Of a stretch of 64,000 nt of DNA, positions 56,278 to 64,000 are shown one piece after another. The stretch covers positions 22,171-86,170 of the forward strand of contig CALCXF010000018.1 in NCBI GenBank assembly GCA_937907685.1. Direction: 5' to 3'. The first letter of the stretch is position 1. Every line of letters begins with the position of its first letter. The translations under genes and the position numbers were made by a program. The stretch is from an uncultured Nostocoides sp. Its GTDB lineage: Bacteria; Actinomycetota; Actinomycetes; Actinomycetales; Dermatophilaceae. The notes below the pieces were generated by a model. It searched no databases and was not told where the DNA came from. It saw nothing but the letters and a program-made list of their open reading frames with translations.

Positions 56278-56882
56278 GGCGTCCCCGCCCCGTTGTCCCC
56301 GACCGCGAGGCGCAGGGTGACCGCACCGTCGGGCGCCCCGGAGCCGGTGAGGAGCCCGCGGTAGAAGCCGGGTGGCTGGCCGTTCGGTACGCTCACCCGC
56401 ACGCCGACCTCCCGGCAGGTGCCCGGCTCGAGGACGACGGCGCCCTGCGGATGGAACGTCAGCGCCTCGCCGGGGATGGTGTGCTCCTCGGCGGAGATCA
56501 GCACCGTGGCTCGGAGCTCGACGGTGGCGACGAGCGACGACGTGCGGTTGTGGACCCACACCGACGCCTCGGCGTCGGCTCCCGGCCCGGCCCGGGGCAG
56601 CACGAGGGTCTCGGTGCCGGGCGCGACCGCGTCCGACGGCAGCCGGGCCGCCGCGTCGAGGAGCTGGAGCCCCGCCCGGAGCATCGCGGCGGCACCATCT
56701 CCCGATCCCTGGAGCCCACCGGCGAGCGTCCGGGGGACATCGGCGATCGGCTGGCGGACCGTCTCGCGGTCGATGATCTCGACGTACCGGTCCACGACCG
56801 CGGCAGCCGAGAGGAGGCCGAACCGCTGGACCTCACCGATGATCTGTGCGGCTGCCTGCATGCCGTCCCTACCGCTGGTCAC
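56274..56882 (-). CDS. Unknown protein with a beta-sandwich module shared with the 62207 gene
   Basis: A 202-residue protein with no family that I recognise. Residues about 1-100 are helical (AAQIIGEVQRFGLLSAAAVV), residues about 100-200 beta-rich. The C-terminal part RVSVPNGQPPGFYRGLL, then GSGAPDGAVTLRLAVGD, matches the end of the 538-residue protein encoded by the first gene of this run (SAPPGLYVGSLLPAAGAP). GTG 56882 overlaps the oxidoreductase stop (GTGA); ATG 56861 with TAGGGA upstream is an alternative start. No signal or membrane segment. A binding or scaffold role is possible but unproven. Confidence 0.7.
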   Translation of the reverse strand: MTSGRDGMQAAAQIIGEVQRFGLLSAAAVVDRYVEIIDRETVRQPIADVPRTLAGGLQGSGDGAAAMLRAGLQLLDAAARLPSDAVAPGTETLVLPRAGPGADAEASVWVHNRTSSLVATVELRATVLISAEEHTIPGEALTFHPQGAVVLEPGTCREVGVRVSVPNGQPPGFYRGLLTGSGAPDGAVTLRLAVGDNGAGTP

Positions 56883-58969
56883 GGGAACCCCGGTGGGGTG
56901 GTCGAGGACCTGTCGGCCGCGCCCGCGAGGACTGCTCGGCCGGCCAGCACCGCTGAACGGGTGGCAGCCTCCATGGAGCCGGCATCCCATCCGCAGGCGG
57001 TCCAGTCACCGGCCACGACCAAGTTGTCCACGCCGGTCCCTCCGGGAGCCAGCCGGTACCTGCCCGAGCCGGGGAGGGACTGGACGTACCGGTCCGAGGG
57101 GTCGAGGTTGGCCCTGACGTACTGGGCCTCCAGCCGGTCACGGCCGACTCGGCCCTGGTCGTCCCACAGCTTGTCCCACGCGAAGCCCGAGGGACCGCTC
57201 GTGCCGGGCCACAGCGACTCCACCTCGCGCTCGAGGAAGCCCACCAAGGAGTCCCGCACGGCAGTTTCTCCCGTCGCGGGGTCGGTGTCCGGCATCGCGG
57301 AACAGAGGTAGGCGAGGCTCGCCGGTGCTCCGTCGGCTGGCCAGGACTCACGCGCGAGCAGGTGCGACATGGACGCCCAGGTGTCGAAGGTCTCACCGAA
57401 GCCGCTCAGGGTGACACCGACCGGACCGGTCCAGCCCAGGTCGGCCTCCGACGTCGTGAACCACAACTGGGCCGAACGGGTGGCCACGGTCCGGACGTGC
57501 TCGACCATGGCCCGCCACGCCGGGTCCCGGGCGACGAGCTCCGACGCGACGAACGGCACCATGCCGAGGGAGACGGCGAGCACCGCGACGTCGAAGTCCC
57601 GCCCGGCGAGAAGGCGCTCGGTAGGGGCCCCTTCGCCCACCCAGGAGTGCGACTCGGACTCCGGCCCCGGGTCGCTGACGAGCTGGTCGGCGAGTGGCCG
57701 GTCGGGCCAACACGCGAGACCGCCGACCCGCACCAGCGGCTCGTACGTGCTCCGTCCTGGCGAGAGCTCTGCCTGCCGGGTCAGCTCGATGGTGTCGATG
57801 CGGTTCCCGTCCGAGAGCGCGAGGCGGTCGAGGCGACGGAAGAAGCGGAACTCGACGCCACGACGGACGAGCGCTTCGTACATCGGCGCGAAGATGGCCT
57901 CGCCGGTCCCCGCGTTCATGTGCCAGAAGACCGATCCCTTGAAGTCGAAGAGCATGCGCCCGGCGAGCTGGAGACCGAGTCCGGCCGCGAAGCCGGGCCT
58001 GCTGTGGTCCCCGCCCTCGTAGGCGAAGGTGAGGTCGTGCATGCCGCGTACGATTGGTGACTCCAGGGTCTCCGGTGCTGCACCGTGCTTCGCGAGCCAC
58101 TCCCCGTAGTCGAGGTGGTCGATGACCCCCCAGTCGCGCCCGGAGAGGAGTCCGTCGACGACCATGCCCTGGAGGCTGGACGCCACGAGGTCGACGAGCT
58201 GCCAGGTCCGGCGCAGCGCGGCGTCGCCCTGGACGGTCGCCCGCATGGCGTCGCGCCAGGAACGGACCGCGTCGGCGACGGGCCCCAGGTCGGGTTGCTC
58301 CACCACGACGCCGTCGGCCATGCGGGAGACGCGCCAGAGGCCCTCGAGCAGAGCCGCAGCGGCCGTCAGCCCTGCGCCCCGGATGAGCGGTTCCAGGTCG
58401 GATGTCGATGCCGTCGCTTCCGCGGAGGTGCTGAGGAAGATGCCACTGCGGGGCCGGGGGGCTGTCATGCCACGATGGAAGTCGGCGAGGAGCTGGACGG
58501 CCCGGAGGGCGACGTCGAGGGGAGCGAGCTGGCGGTCCTCTGCACCCGGCTCACCGGGAAGGTCGGTGTTGCCGGTGAAGCTCGTCACGAAGGGTTTCCA
58601 GCCGTTCCCGTCCCGGTCCGACAGGCCGACGTCCCCGGCGGGGGAGACGGCATCCAGCCACGTGCGGATGGGGCAGTCGGGGTCGGTCGTGACGCGGTCG
58701 AGCTCGGCGTAGACCTCCCGCAGGACCCGGAAGGTCGCATCGTAGCTGCCGAGGAGCACGTGCAGGCCGTGCTCCTCGATGCGGTCGTGCGGCCCTCGAC
58801 TGCTCGCCCCCTTGCCTCCGAGCCGCCAACCACGCTGGTAGACGGTGATAAGGCCCAGCCGCCGCCGCCAGTCACCGGAGCTCAGCTCCCAGGCCGCCAC
58901 CAGCCCCGCCATGCCGCCCCCGAGGATGACGACCCGGGGCCGCTCCGCCTCAGTGTGCGAGGAGGTCAT
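56879..58969 (-). CDS. Large FAD-dependent amine-oxidase/carotenoid-desaturase-like oxidoreductase
   Basis: A 696-residue flavoprotein. The dinucleotide motif VVILGGGMAGLVAAWELSS lies at residues 13-31, followed by VYQRGWRLGGKGASSRG and RIEEHGLHVLLGSYDATFRV. These features mark the large NAD(P)-binding/phytoene-desaturase-like branch. The C-terminal FAD-closing segment is DNLVVAGDWTACGWDAGSMEAA. A long helical insert near residues 150-330 may hold a lipophilic substrate. ATG 58969 overlaps the cyclase end by 20 bases. With the adjacent prenyl synthase it suggests oxidation or desaturation of an isoprenoid; this is inference. Confidence 0.85.
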   Translation of the reverse strand: MTSSHTEAERPRVVILGGGMAGLVAAWELSSGDWRRRLGLITVYQRGWRLGGKGASSRGPHDRIEEHGLHVLLGSYDATFRVLREVYAELDRVTTDPDCPIRTWLDAVSPAGDVGLSDRDGNGWKPFVTSFTGNTDLPGEPGAEDRQLAPLDVALRAVQLLADFHRGMTAPRPRSGIFLSTSAEATASTSDLEPLIRGAGLTAAAALLEGLWRVSRMADGVVVEQPDLGPVADAVRSWRDAMRATVQGDAALRRTWQLVDLVASSLQGMVVDGLLSGRDWGVIDHLDYGEWLAKHGAAPETLESPIVRGMHDLTFAYEGGDHSRPGFAAGLGLQLAGRMLFDFKGSVFWHMNAGTGEAIFAPMYEALVRRGVEFRFFRRLDRLALSDGNRIDTIELTRQAELSPGRSTYEPLVRVGGLACWPDRPLADQLVSDPGPESESHSWVGEGAPTERLLAGRDFDVAVLAVSLGMVPFVASELVARDPAWRAMVEHVRTVATRSAQLWFTTSEADLGWTGPVGVTLSGFGETFDTWASMSHLLARESWPADGAPASLAYLCSAMPDTDPATGETAVRDSLVGFLEREVESLWPGTSGPSGFAWDKLWDDQGRVGRDRLEAQYVRANLDPSDRYVQSLPGSGRYRLAPGGTGVDNLVVAGDWTACGWDAGSMEAATRSAVLAGRAVLAGAADRSSTTPPGFP

Positions 58970-61900
58970 CGGCGGCCACGGTGTCGCTCGAGGCGAAGGT
59001 GGGTGGGAGGTCCTTCCTCGCCTCCTCGAGCTCGGTTCGCCAGTCCTCATCCTCGGCGCCCGTCATTACGCGGGCCAGGTCCACGGCCGCTCGCAAGCGA
59101 GCCACCCGAGCTCCCTGGTGCCTCGCGATGCGCACCGCCTCACGCAGGTCGGCGACCGCCAGCCCGGAGTCCTGGCCGGCGGCGAGCGAGTAGCGAGCCC
59201 GGTGGCGGAGCAGCTCGGGGAGATGGAGGTCCTCCCCCGTCTTCTCCACCACCTGAAGGGCCTCGCCGACGTACTCCAGGGCACGAGGCACGTCACCCGC
59301 CCCGGCGTGCAGCTCGGCCAGGTACCCCAGGTAGGCGGCCATGAAGGACTCCTGGCCCATGAGCCGCACCGTGGTGATGACCTGCTCGAGGAACGCCCGG
59401 TGCTCAGCCCCGCCGGTGGGCTCGGGCGGCGCGTACGCGGAGCCGAGCGCGGTCCAGAGCGCATACCCGTGTTCCCTGCCCAGTGCCACGACCTCCTCAC
59501 CCATCCGCCGTGACTTCTCGTCATCACCGAAGGACTTGGCGTTCCAGGCCGCGAACAGCTTGACGAAGGCGAGACTGAACGGACCTCGTGGGAACCCGAT
59601 CTCCTCGGCTCGACGGATGGCCTCGACCTCCCACTGTTGGGCCTCGACGAGGTCACCACGGGCCGTGCTGACGCAGGACAGGGCGATGAGGGACACGGCG
59701 ATCGGGTCGTTCGGCAGCGGCCAGAAGGGCGAGACGCTCTGGTCCTCCGGCCTGGCACGAAAACCGGCCATGCCGATCTCGAAATGCGTCCGTGCAGCCC
59801 CGAAGTCGGCCTCGTAGAACTGCTGCCACCCGATGCACGCCTCCACCTCGGGGGTGAACCACGAGTAGGCGTCCTCGTGGACCATCCCGGAGAGGCGGTC
59901 GATCAGCGCACGCGTCGTCGCAACACCCCCGTGCACGAGCCAGTAGGCCCAGATGGCGATGAGTGAGGGCAGCACCTCCGGTCGCGCCCCCAGTCGTGCC
60001 GTCAGCTCCTCGGCTCGACGGTGGTCCTCCTGGGCGGCCGGCGCGGCATACCCGGACATCGCGCTGACGCTGGCTGCCCGGAACATCCGAGCGGTGAGCT
60101 CACGCAGGTCGCGGTCGGCCGAGTCCGCAACCGGCTCCACGAGCTCGATGGCGCGCGAGAGCAACCGGGTCGCCTCGACGTGCGCTCCACGGCCCTGCTC
60201 GACCTGACCGGCGGCGAGGTACTGTGCAGCGGCGGCCTCCACCTGCCCTGCCAGGTCGAGGTGCTTGGCGACGAGGGCCGGCTCGGCCTGCCGTGCGCGG
60301 AGCGCCTCCGCGACGCGCGCATGGGTCAACCGCCGAACGTCGAGCACCTGGGTCTCGTAGGCGGCGTCACGCATCAGCGCGTGCCGGAAGCGGTAGGCGC
60401 GGGCGGCCTGCTCACCCGCCTCGATGACCCCCTCTGCGGTGAGGACGGCGAGCTGCTCGGCGACAAGGGCCGGGTCCCCGACGACGGCCGAGACCGTGTC
60501 GGCCTCGAAGGCCGGTCCGATCGTGGCAGCAGCCTGCACGACGCGCAGGTCGACGCGTGGCGCCTTGAGCCGCCACGTGAACAGCTCCTGGAGACGCAGC
60601 GGCATGGCCTCCGTGCGGTCCTCGTCGAGGCAGGATCGGGTCAGCTCCTCGATGAAGAGGGGGATGCCTTCGGCCTGCTTGACGATGGAAGCGCGCTGTT
60701 CGGTGTCGAGTTCTCTCCCGCTGGAGAGGTTGTCGACGAGTGTCGTGGAGGCCCCGGGGTCGAGGCGGCCCAGCTCGAGGACGTTGACGGCATCCCGCCA
60801 CGGAACCACCGAGAGATGGCGCGTCGTGGTCAGGGTGAGGATGCCACCGGGACGCCGGTCGACGACCAGGCCGAGAAGCGCGAGCGTGGAGGGGTCAGCC
60901 CAGTGCAGGTCCTCGACGACGAACAGGTGGGGAGTCCTCCGCCCGAGCGCAGCCAGCCACTCCACGATGCGGGCGAGGGTCTCGTCGAGAAACGCGCTGG
61001 AGTCCAGTTGCGGCGCAGCGTATTCCGTCGTATCGGTGATGCCGAGGAGCGGGCCCAGAAACGGCGCTGAGGCAAGGGGATCGAGGCCCACGGAGGCCAG
61101 GTGCGTCACCAGGGCTCGGGGTGGATCCCCCTGCCCGCCCGCGCCCAGGACCACCCGCTCGATAAGCTGGGAGATCGGCCAGAGGGAGACGTCGGTGTGG
61201 TACGGCAGGCACGCAGCCCCCAGCACCCGCCCTGCGCTCGCCTCGACGCGGTCCACCACCTCGGCGACCAGCCTCGACTTTCCGATGCCGGCCTCGCCGG
61301 CGACGACGAAGGTCGAGCCGGCCCCGGCGTCGCCGGGCCGCCGGATTGCCTCCCATGCCGACACCAGTTCCTCACGCGGGCTCTCCCGGCCCACGAGCCC
61401 GGACTTGCGGTACCGCTCGACGTCGAATCGGGCCGCGGCATACCGGGGGCGCTCGACCGCGAAGACTTCCACCGGGCGACTGATTCCCTTCAGCTCCTGC
61501 TCGCCCAGGGAGTGCATGTAGAAGTCCACGTCGACGAGCTGGTGGGTCACGTCGCTGATGACCACCATCCCCGGCTCGGCCGCCTGCTGGATGCGCGCCG
61601 CGAGGTTGGGCACCACCCCGACGATCGAGTCGCGCTCCGCGACGCCGAACCCGGTCCCGAAGTCGCTGATCACCACCCGCCCGGTGTGGATGCCGACGCG
61701 CACCTCCGCGGCCCCTCCGAGGCGGCGCTCCAGGTCGGCCCGGGCGTCGCTCATCGCGACGACGAGGTCGAGTCCGGCGAGCACGGCTCGGCGCGCGTCG
61801 TCCTCGTGGGGTTCCGGGTGGCCGAACGCGGCGAGGATGCCGTCCCCCGAGAACTGGACGACGTTGCCGCCGTAGCGGGTCACCGCCTCCCGAGCGAGCT

Positions 61901-62210
61901 CCCGGTAGGAGGAGAACAGGTCGCGCAGCTGCTCGGGCTCGACGCGCTCGGAGAGCATCGTCGACCCCACGATGTCGGAGAAGAGCAGCGTCACCAGGGC
62001 CCGCTGCCCCAGGGACCTGGTCGACTGCGCGGCGACGCGCTCGAGGATCACGGCGGCTCGCCGGTTGTCTGGGTCGACCGCGCGCACCTCCTCGGCCGTG
62101 GCACGAGCCGGCTCCAGGTCGCCGCCCTCCAACGACGTCTCGGCGGCGGTGAGGAGCCGTTCGAGGAGTCGGCTGAGCATCGTCTCGGCCGACGTCGTCA
62201 TGTCGGTCAC
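58950..62210 (-). CDS. Class III nucleotide cyclase fused to AAA/STAND ATPase and TPR region
   Basis: A 1086-residue signalling protein. After a short helical start (residues 10-60), the cyclase homology domain spans about 70-250: TLLFSDIVGS (metal Asp79), VVQFSGDGILAAFG (Gln119, metal Asp123) and VPNLAARIQQ (Asn202, Arg206). The substrate-selecting Lys-Asp pair of adenylyl cyclases is replaced by Gln119 and Ser195. An ATPase follows with Walker A GEAGIGKSR near 305-313 and Walker B LFVVEDLHWADPSTLALLG. The C-terminal 600 residues are TPR-like helices. Resembles the mycobacterial Rv0386 class but has no LuxR domain. GTG 62210 overlaps the upstream stop; ATG 62201 is also possible. Confidence 0.87.
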   Translation of the reverse strand: MTDMTTSAETMLSRLLERLLTAAETSLEGGDLEPARATAEEVRAVDPDNRRAAVILERVAAQSTRSLGQRALVTLLFSDIVGSTMLSERVEPEQLRDLFSSYRELAREAVTRYGGNVVQFSGDGILAAFGHPEPHEDDARRAVLAGLDLVVAMSDARADLERRLGGAAEVRVGIHTGRVVISDFGTGFGVAERDSIVGVVPNLAARIQQAAEPGMVVISDVTHQLVDVDFYMHSLGEQELKGISRPVEVFAVERPRYAAARFDVERYRKSGLVGRESPREELVSAWEAIRRPGDAGAGSTFVVAGEAGIGKSRLVAEVVDRVEASAGRVLGAACLPYHTDVSLWPISQLIERVVLGAGGQGDPPRALVTHLASVGLDPLASAPFLGPLLGITDTTEYAAPQLDSSAFLDETLARIVEWLAALGRRTPHLFVVEDLHWADPSTLALLGLVVDRRPGGILTLTTTRHLSVVPWRDAVNVLELGRLDPGASTTLVDNLSSGRELDTEQRASIVKQAEGIPLFIEELTRSCLDEDRTEAMPLRLQELFTWRLKAPRVDLRVVQAAATIGPAFEADTVSAVVGDPALVAEQLAVLTAEGVIEAGEQAARAYRFRHALMRDAAYETQVLDVRRLTHARVAEALRARQAEPALVAKHLDLAGQVEAAAAQYLAAGQVEQGRGAHVEATRLLSRAIELVEPVADSADRDLRELTARMFRAASVSAMSGYAAPAAQEDHRRAEELTARLGARPEVLPSLIAIWAYWLVHGGVATTRALIDRLSGMVHEDAYSWFTPEVEACIGWQQFYEADFGAARTHFEIGMAGFRARPEDQSVSPFWPLPNDPIAVSLIALSCVSTARGDLVEAQQWEVEAIRRAEEIGFPRGPFSLAFVKLFAAWNAKSFGDDEKSRRMGEEVVALGREHGYALWTALGSAYAPPEPTGGAEHRAFLEQVITTVRLMGQESFMAAYLGYLAELHAGAGDVPRALEYVGEALQVVEKTGEDLHLPELLRHRARYSLAAGQDSGLAVADLREAVRIARHQGARVARLRAAVDLARVMTGAEDEDWRTELEEARKDLPPTFASSDTVAADDLLAH

Positions 62211-63823
62211 CGTTCCCGGGCGCCGGAGACGTAGAACTGCACGGGAACCGCGTTCGGTGCACCCGCGGCAGGCAGCAGCGAACCCACGTAGAGGCCGGGA
62301 GGCGCCGACGTGTCGGACGTCCTCAGGCGGACCCCTGGCGTCCCGTCCGGGAGGCTCACGACGGCGACCGAGACGGCCGCTGCAGGGATGGTGGCAGCTC
62401 CGGCCTCGATGGACCTCAGGTCCGAGACGACCGGGCGCTCCTGCTCGCCGAGACCAGGAACCGGGACGATGAGCTCGTCGAGACCGGGCGGACGGTCCGC
62501 GGCCGGTCCGGGCGGCGCGGCGGCCCGGCGCCCGGCCACCGATGCTGTGGGCCTTGGCGTTGCCGAGGAGGATGCCGTGGCCGGCCTCGGCGGGCGTGCG
62601 AAGACGGTGCCACCTGGGTCGCGGGCCGCCTCCGGCAGCCGCTCCAGTCCGTAGGTCCAGGCCTGCGCCCAGTCCTTGGCCATCTGGGACCAGAAGCGCG
62701 ACCCGTCGGCGAGCCAGTCCGATGGGGAGTAGCTCCGGGACACGGCTCGGGCGTTGACGCCCTCGAAGAGGTCGAGGTACGTCCGCGCCGTGGCGCCCAA
62801 GAACTCGGTCCACTCACCGAGGAGGTCCCCCGGGTCCGGACCGGGGGCGGGTGGGGGCAGGGACGGGTCCCTCGGCGTCGGGGCGCTCTTTCCGCCTTGA
62901 ACGGCGGCGCGCAGGAAGTCGGTCCAGTACGGACAGACGTACCGGGCCACGACGTCCCAGCCGTCGTCGGTGAAGCCGACGATCTTCAACGCCTGCACCC
63001 GGCATCCCTTCACGCCGGTCTCGGGCTCGGTGTTCGTGACCGTGATGTAGCCCCGGTCCACGTCGAGCTGGCCGTCCGGGCTGAAGGTGAGCTCGAAGGT
63101 CATCCCCGCGAGGCGGTTCCCGACCGTGCGGTGGTCACAGTGGAGGATCGCGCTCACCCGGTCGAAGAGCTGGACCTCTTCGTGGAAGACCCCATGCCAA
63201 TGGTCTGTCCCCTCCTCGGGAATCGCGAGAGGCTCGGGCGCACCGACGACGTCCATCTTCTTGAACATGAACGGCGCGAGCTTCGGCCATTTCCGGGGGT
63301 CAACCCATTCCGACACGCTCTTGAAGTCGGCGTCGGTGTCGAACTCCGAGTAGAGCCAGGTGCCCACGAGGTCGCCGACCTTGACCTGATGCACGGTGCA
63401 GACGCTCTCTCCTATGAATGCGACCTCCTCCGCCTTCAGCGCCTGCGCGGTGCTCGTCGTGTGGAAGGGCTTTCCGTCCGTGGATGCGGAACGCAGGTCC
63501 TGGAGGAGCTGCTCGGGGTCGACGTTCCTGCGCCCGATGACGGACTGGGCCAGATGGCGGTACTCGTCGTTGGCCGGGTCGCGGTCGGGGAAGCCCTGGC
63601 GGGCCAGGTCATAGAGGACACTGAGGCGCACCGAGTTGGGAACCTCGTTCGTGGGGGCCTCGGCGAAGGCGCGCAAGGCCTCTGACGTCTCCACCGGCCG
63701 CAGCTGGGGAAGGGCTGGTGGGGGGCCTTCGTTCCCGAAGTGGCCGGACCGCGTCAGGAGGCTGACGTACGCGTCGTGCGGCGTGACCGTCCCGTCCGCA
63801 GTGCTGACCTTGGGGTCTGTCAT
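62207..63823 (-). CDS. Unknown multidomain protein, first gene of the isoprenoid-linked operon
   Basis: A 538-residue soluble protein with no recognised family. The N-terminal 120 residues are helical; residues about 150-330 are beta-rich (HWHGVFHEEVQLFDRVSAIL, MTFELTFSPDGQLDVDRGYI), possibly a START- or lipocalin-like fold. Residues about 370-420 are amphipathic helices rich in Trp (SDWLADGSRFWSQMAKDWAQ), reminiscent of phasins. A Pro/Ala-rich linker precedes a C-terminal beta-module (SAPPGLYVGSLLPAAGAP) shared with the 202-residue protein at 56274. ATG 63823 starts the operon; the stop overlaps the cyclase start. Confidence 0.7.
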   Translation of the reverse strand: MTDPKVSTADGTVTPHDAYVSLLTRSGHFGNEGPPPALPQLRPVETSEALRAFAEAPTNEVPNSVRLSVLYDLARQGFPDRDPANDEYRHLAQSVIGRRNVDPEQLLQDLRSASTDGKPFHTTSTAQALKAEEVAFIGESVCTVHQVKVGDLVGTWLYSEFDTDADFKSVSEWVDPRKWPKLAPFMFKKMDVVGAPEPLAIPEEGTDHWHGVFHEEVQLFDRVSAILHCDHRTVGNRLAGMTFELTFSPDGQLDVDRGYITVTNTEPETGVKGCRVQALKIVGFTDDGWDVVARYVCPYWTDFLRAAVQGGKSAPTPRDPSLPPPAPGPDPGDLLGEWTEFLGATARTYLDLFEGVNARAVSRSYSPSDWLADGSRFWSQMAKDWAQAWTYGLERLPEAARDPGGTVFARPPRPATASSSATPRPTASVAGRRAAAPPGPAADRPPGLDELIVPVPGLGEQERPVVSDLRSIEAGAATIPAAAVSVAVVSLPDGTPGVRLRTSDTSAPPGLYVGSLLPAAGAPNAVPVQFYVSGARER

Positions 63824-63857
63824 GCCATCCCACCTCGCCGTCCCTGTCACGGCGGCC

Positions 63858-63880
63858 GGACCACTACGCGTGGGTGGTCC
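63858..63880. promoter_or_regulatory. Inverted repeat upstream of the five-gene operon
   Basis: GGACCAC and GTGGTCC (7-bp arms, 9-base centre), 35 bases before ATG 63823. A candidate operator or leader hairpin. The region 63824-64000 holds no gene. Confidence 0.4.
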
Positions 63881-64000
63881 TTCGGCGCCGCCTGGGGGCA
63901 GTCTAGGGATGAGGGAGCAGACCGGGGAAGCATTCGGTACTTGTGGCGGCATTGCCTCCACCGAGGACGACCACGACGCGAAAAGGTGTCCGGTCACCTC

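Overview
The window is a high-GC chromosomal segment of an actinobacterium. Gene families and gene order (priA-type hisA, glnE-glnA2, DUF3052, DUF3145, SseB, FasR-fabD-fabH-acpP-fabF, homodimeric aceE) point to the order Micrococcales, most likely an Intrasporangiaceae-like genome; that placement is inference. From memory, many genes follow the order of the Mycobacterium tuberculosis glnE-to-kasA region (glnE, glnA2, panB, RNase H, zinc ribbon, Nif3, ahpE, aceE, PucR regulator, fabD, acp, ketoacyl synthase). The genes between these blocks are the accessory part. No IS element, phage or CRISPR array was seen.

Layout. 1-5762 (minus): histidine genes hisD-hisC-hisB-hypothetical-hisH-priA and a partial SseB gene; hisH carries a frameshift. 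5843-10187 (minus): glnA2-glnE nitrogen control. 10294-12603: secreted M6 metalloprotease. 12786-16258 (plus): panB, a methyltransferase, map and ppgK. 16259-25788: accessory stretch with an MBL hydrolase, a stand-alone B12-binding protein, DUF2971, two GAF-ANTAR paralogues, two paralogous small membrane proteins, an ECF sigma factor with a membrane partner, and a secreted CHRD protein. 25866-26262: RNase P RNA (minus). 26297-39139: RNB ribonuclease, glycosyltransferase, MpaB-type oxygenase, metZ-rhodanese, RNase H-zinc ribbon-Nif3 behind tRNA-Val, ahpE, DUF3052, two PH-domain membrane proteins and fdhD. 39235-52297 (plus): aceE, a secreted glucuronyl epimerase-like protein, a secreted repeat protein, argG, then fasR and the type II fatty-acid operon fabD-fabH-acpP-fabF. 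52313-54904: DUF3145, a small secreted protein, tRNA-Met and a trypsin-like protease. 55243-63823 (minus): a five-gene run in which every start overlaps the preceding stop. It encodes an unknown protein, a class III cyclase/ATPase, a large FAD oxidoreductase, a second unknown protein sharing a C-terminal module with the first, and a polyprenyl synthase.

The five-gene operon is the best candidate for an undescribed system: isoprenoid synthesis and modification coupled to a nucleotide-cyclase/ATPase signalling protein. Other points of note are repeated leaderless starts (TANNNT 6-9 nt before ATG/GTG), tRNA-Val ending one base before the nif3 start codon, an RNase H whose phosphatase half has lost its catalytic motifs, and paralogous regulator and membrane genes interleaved within 6 kb.
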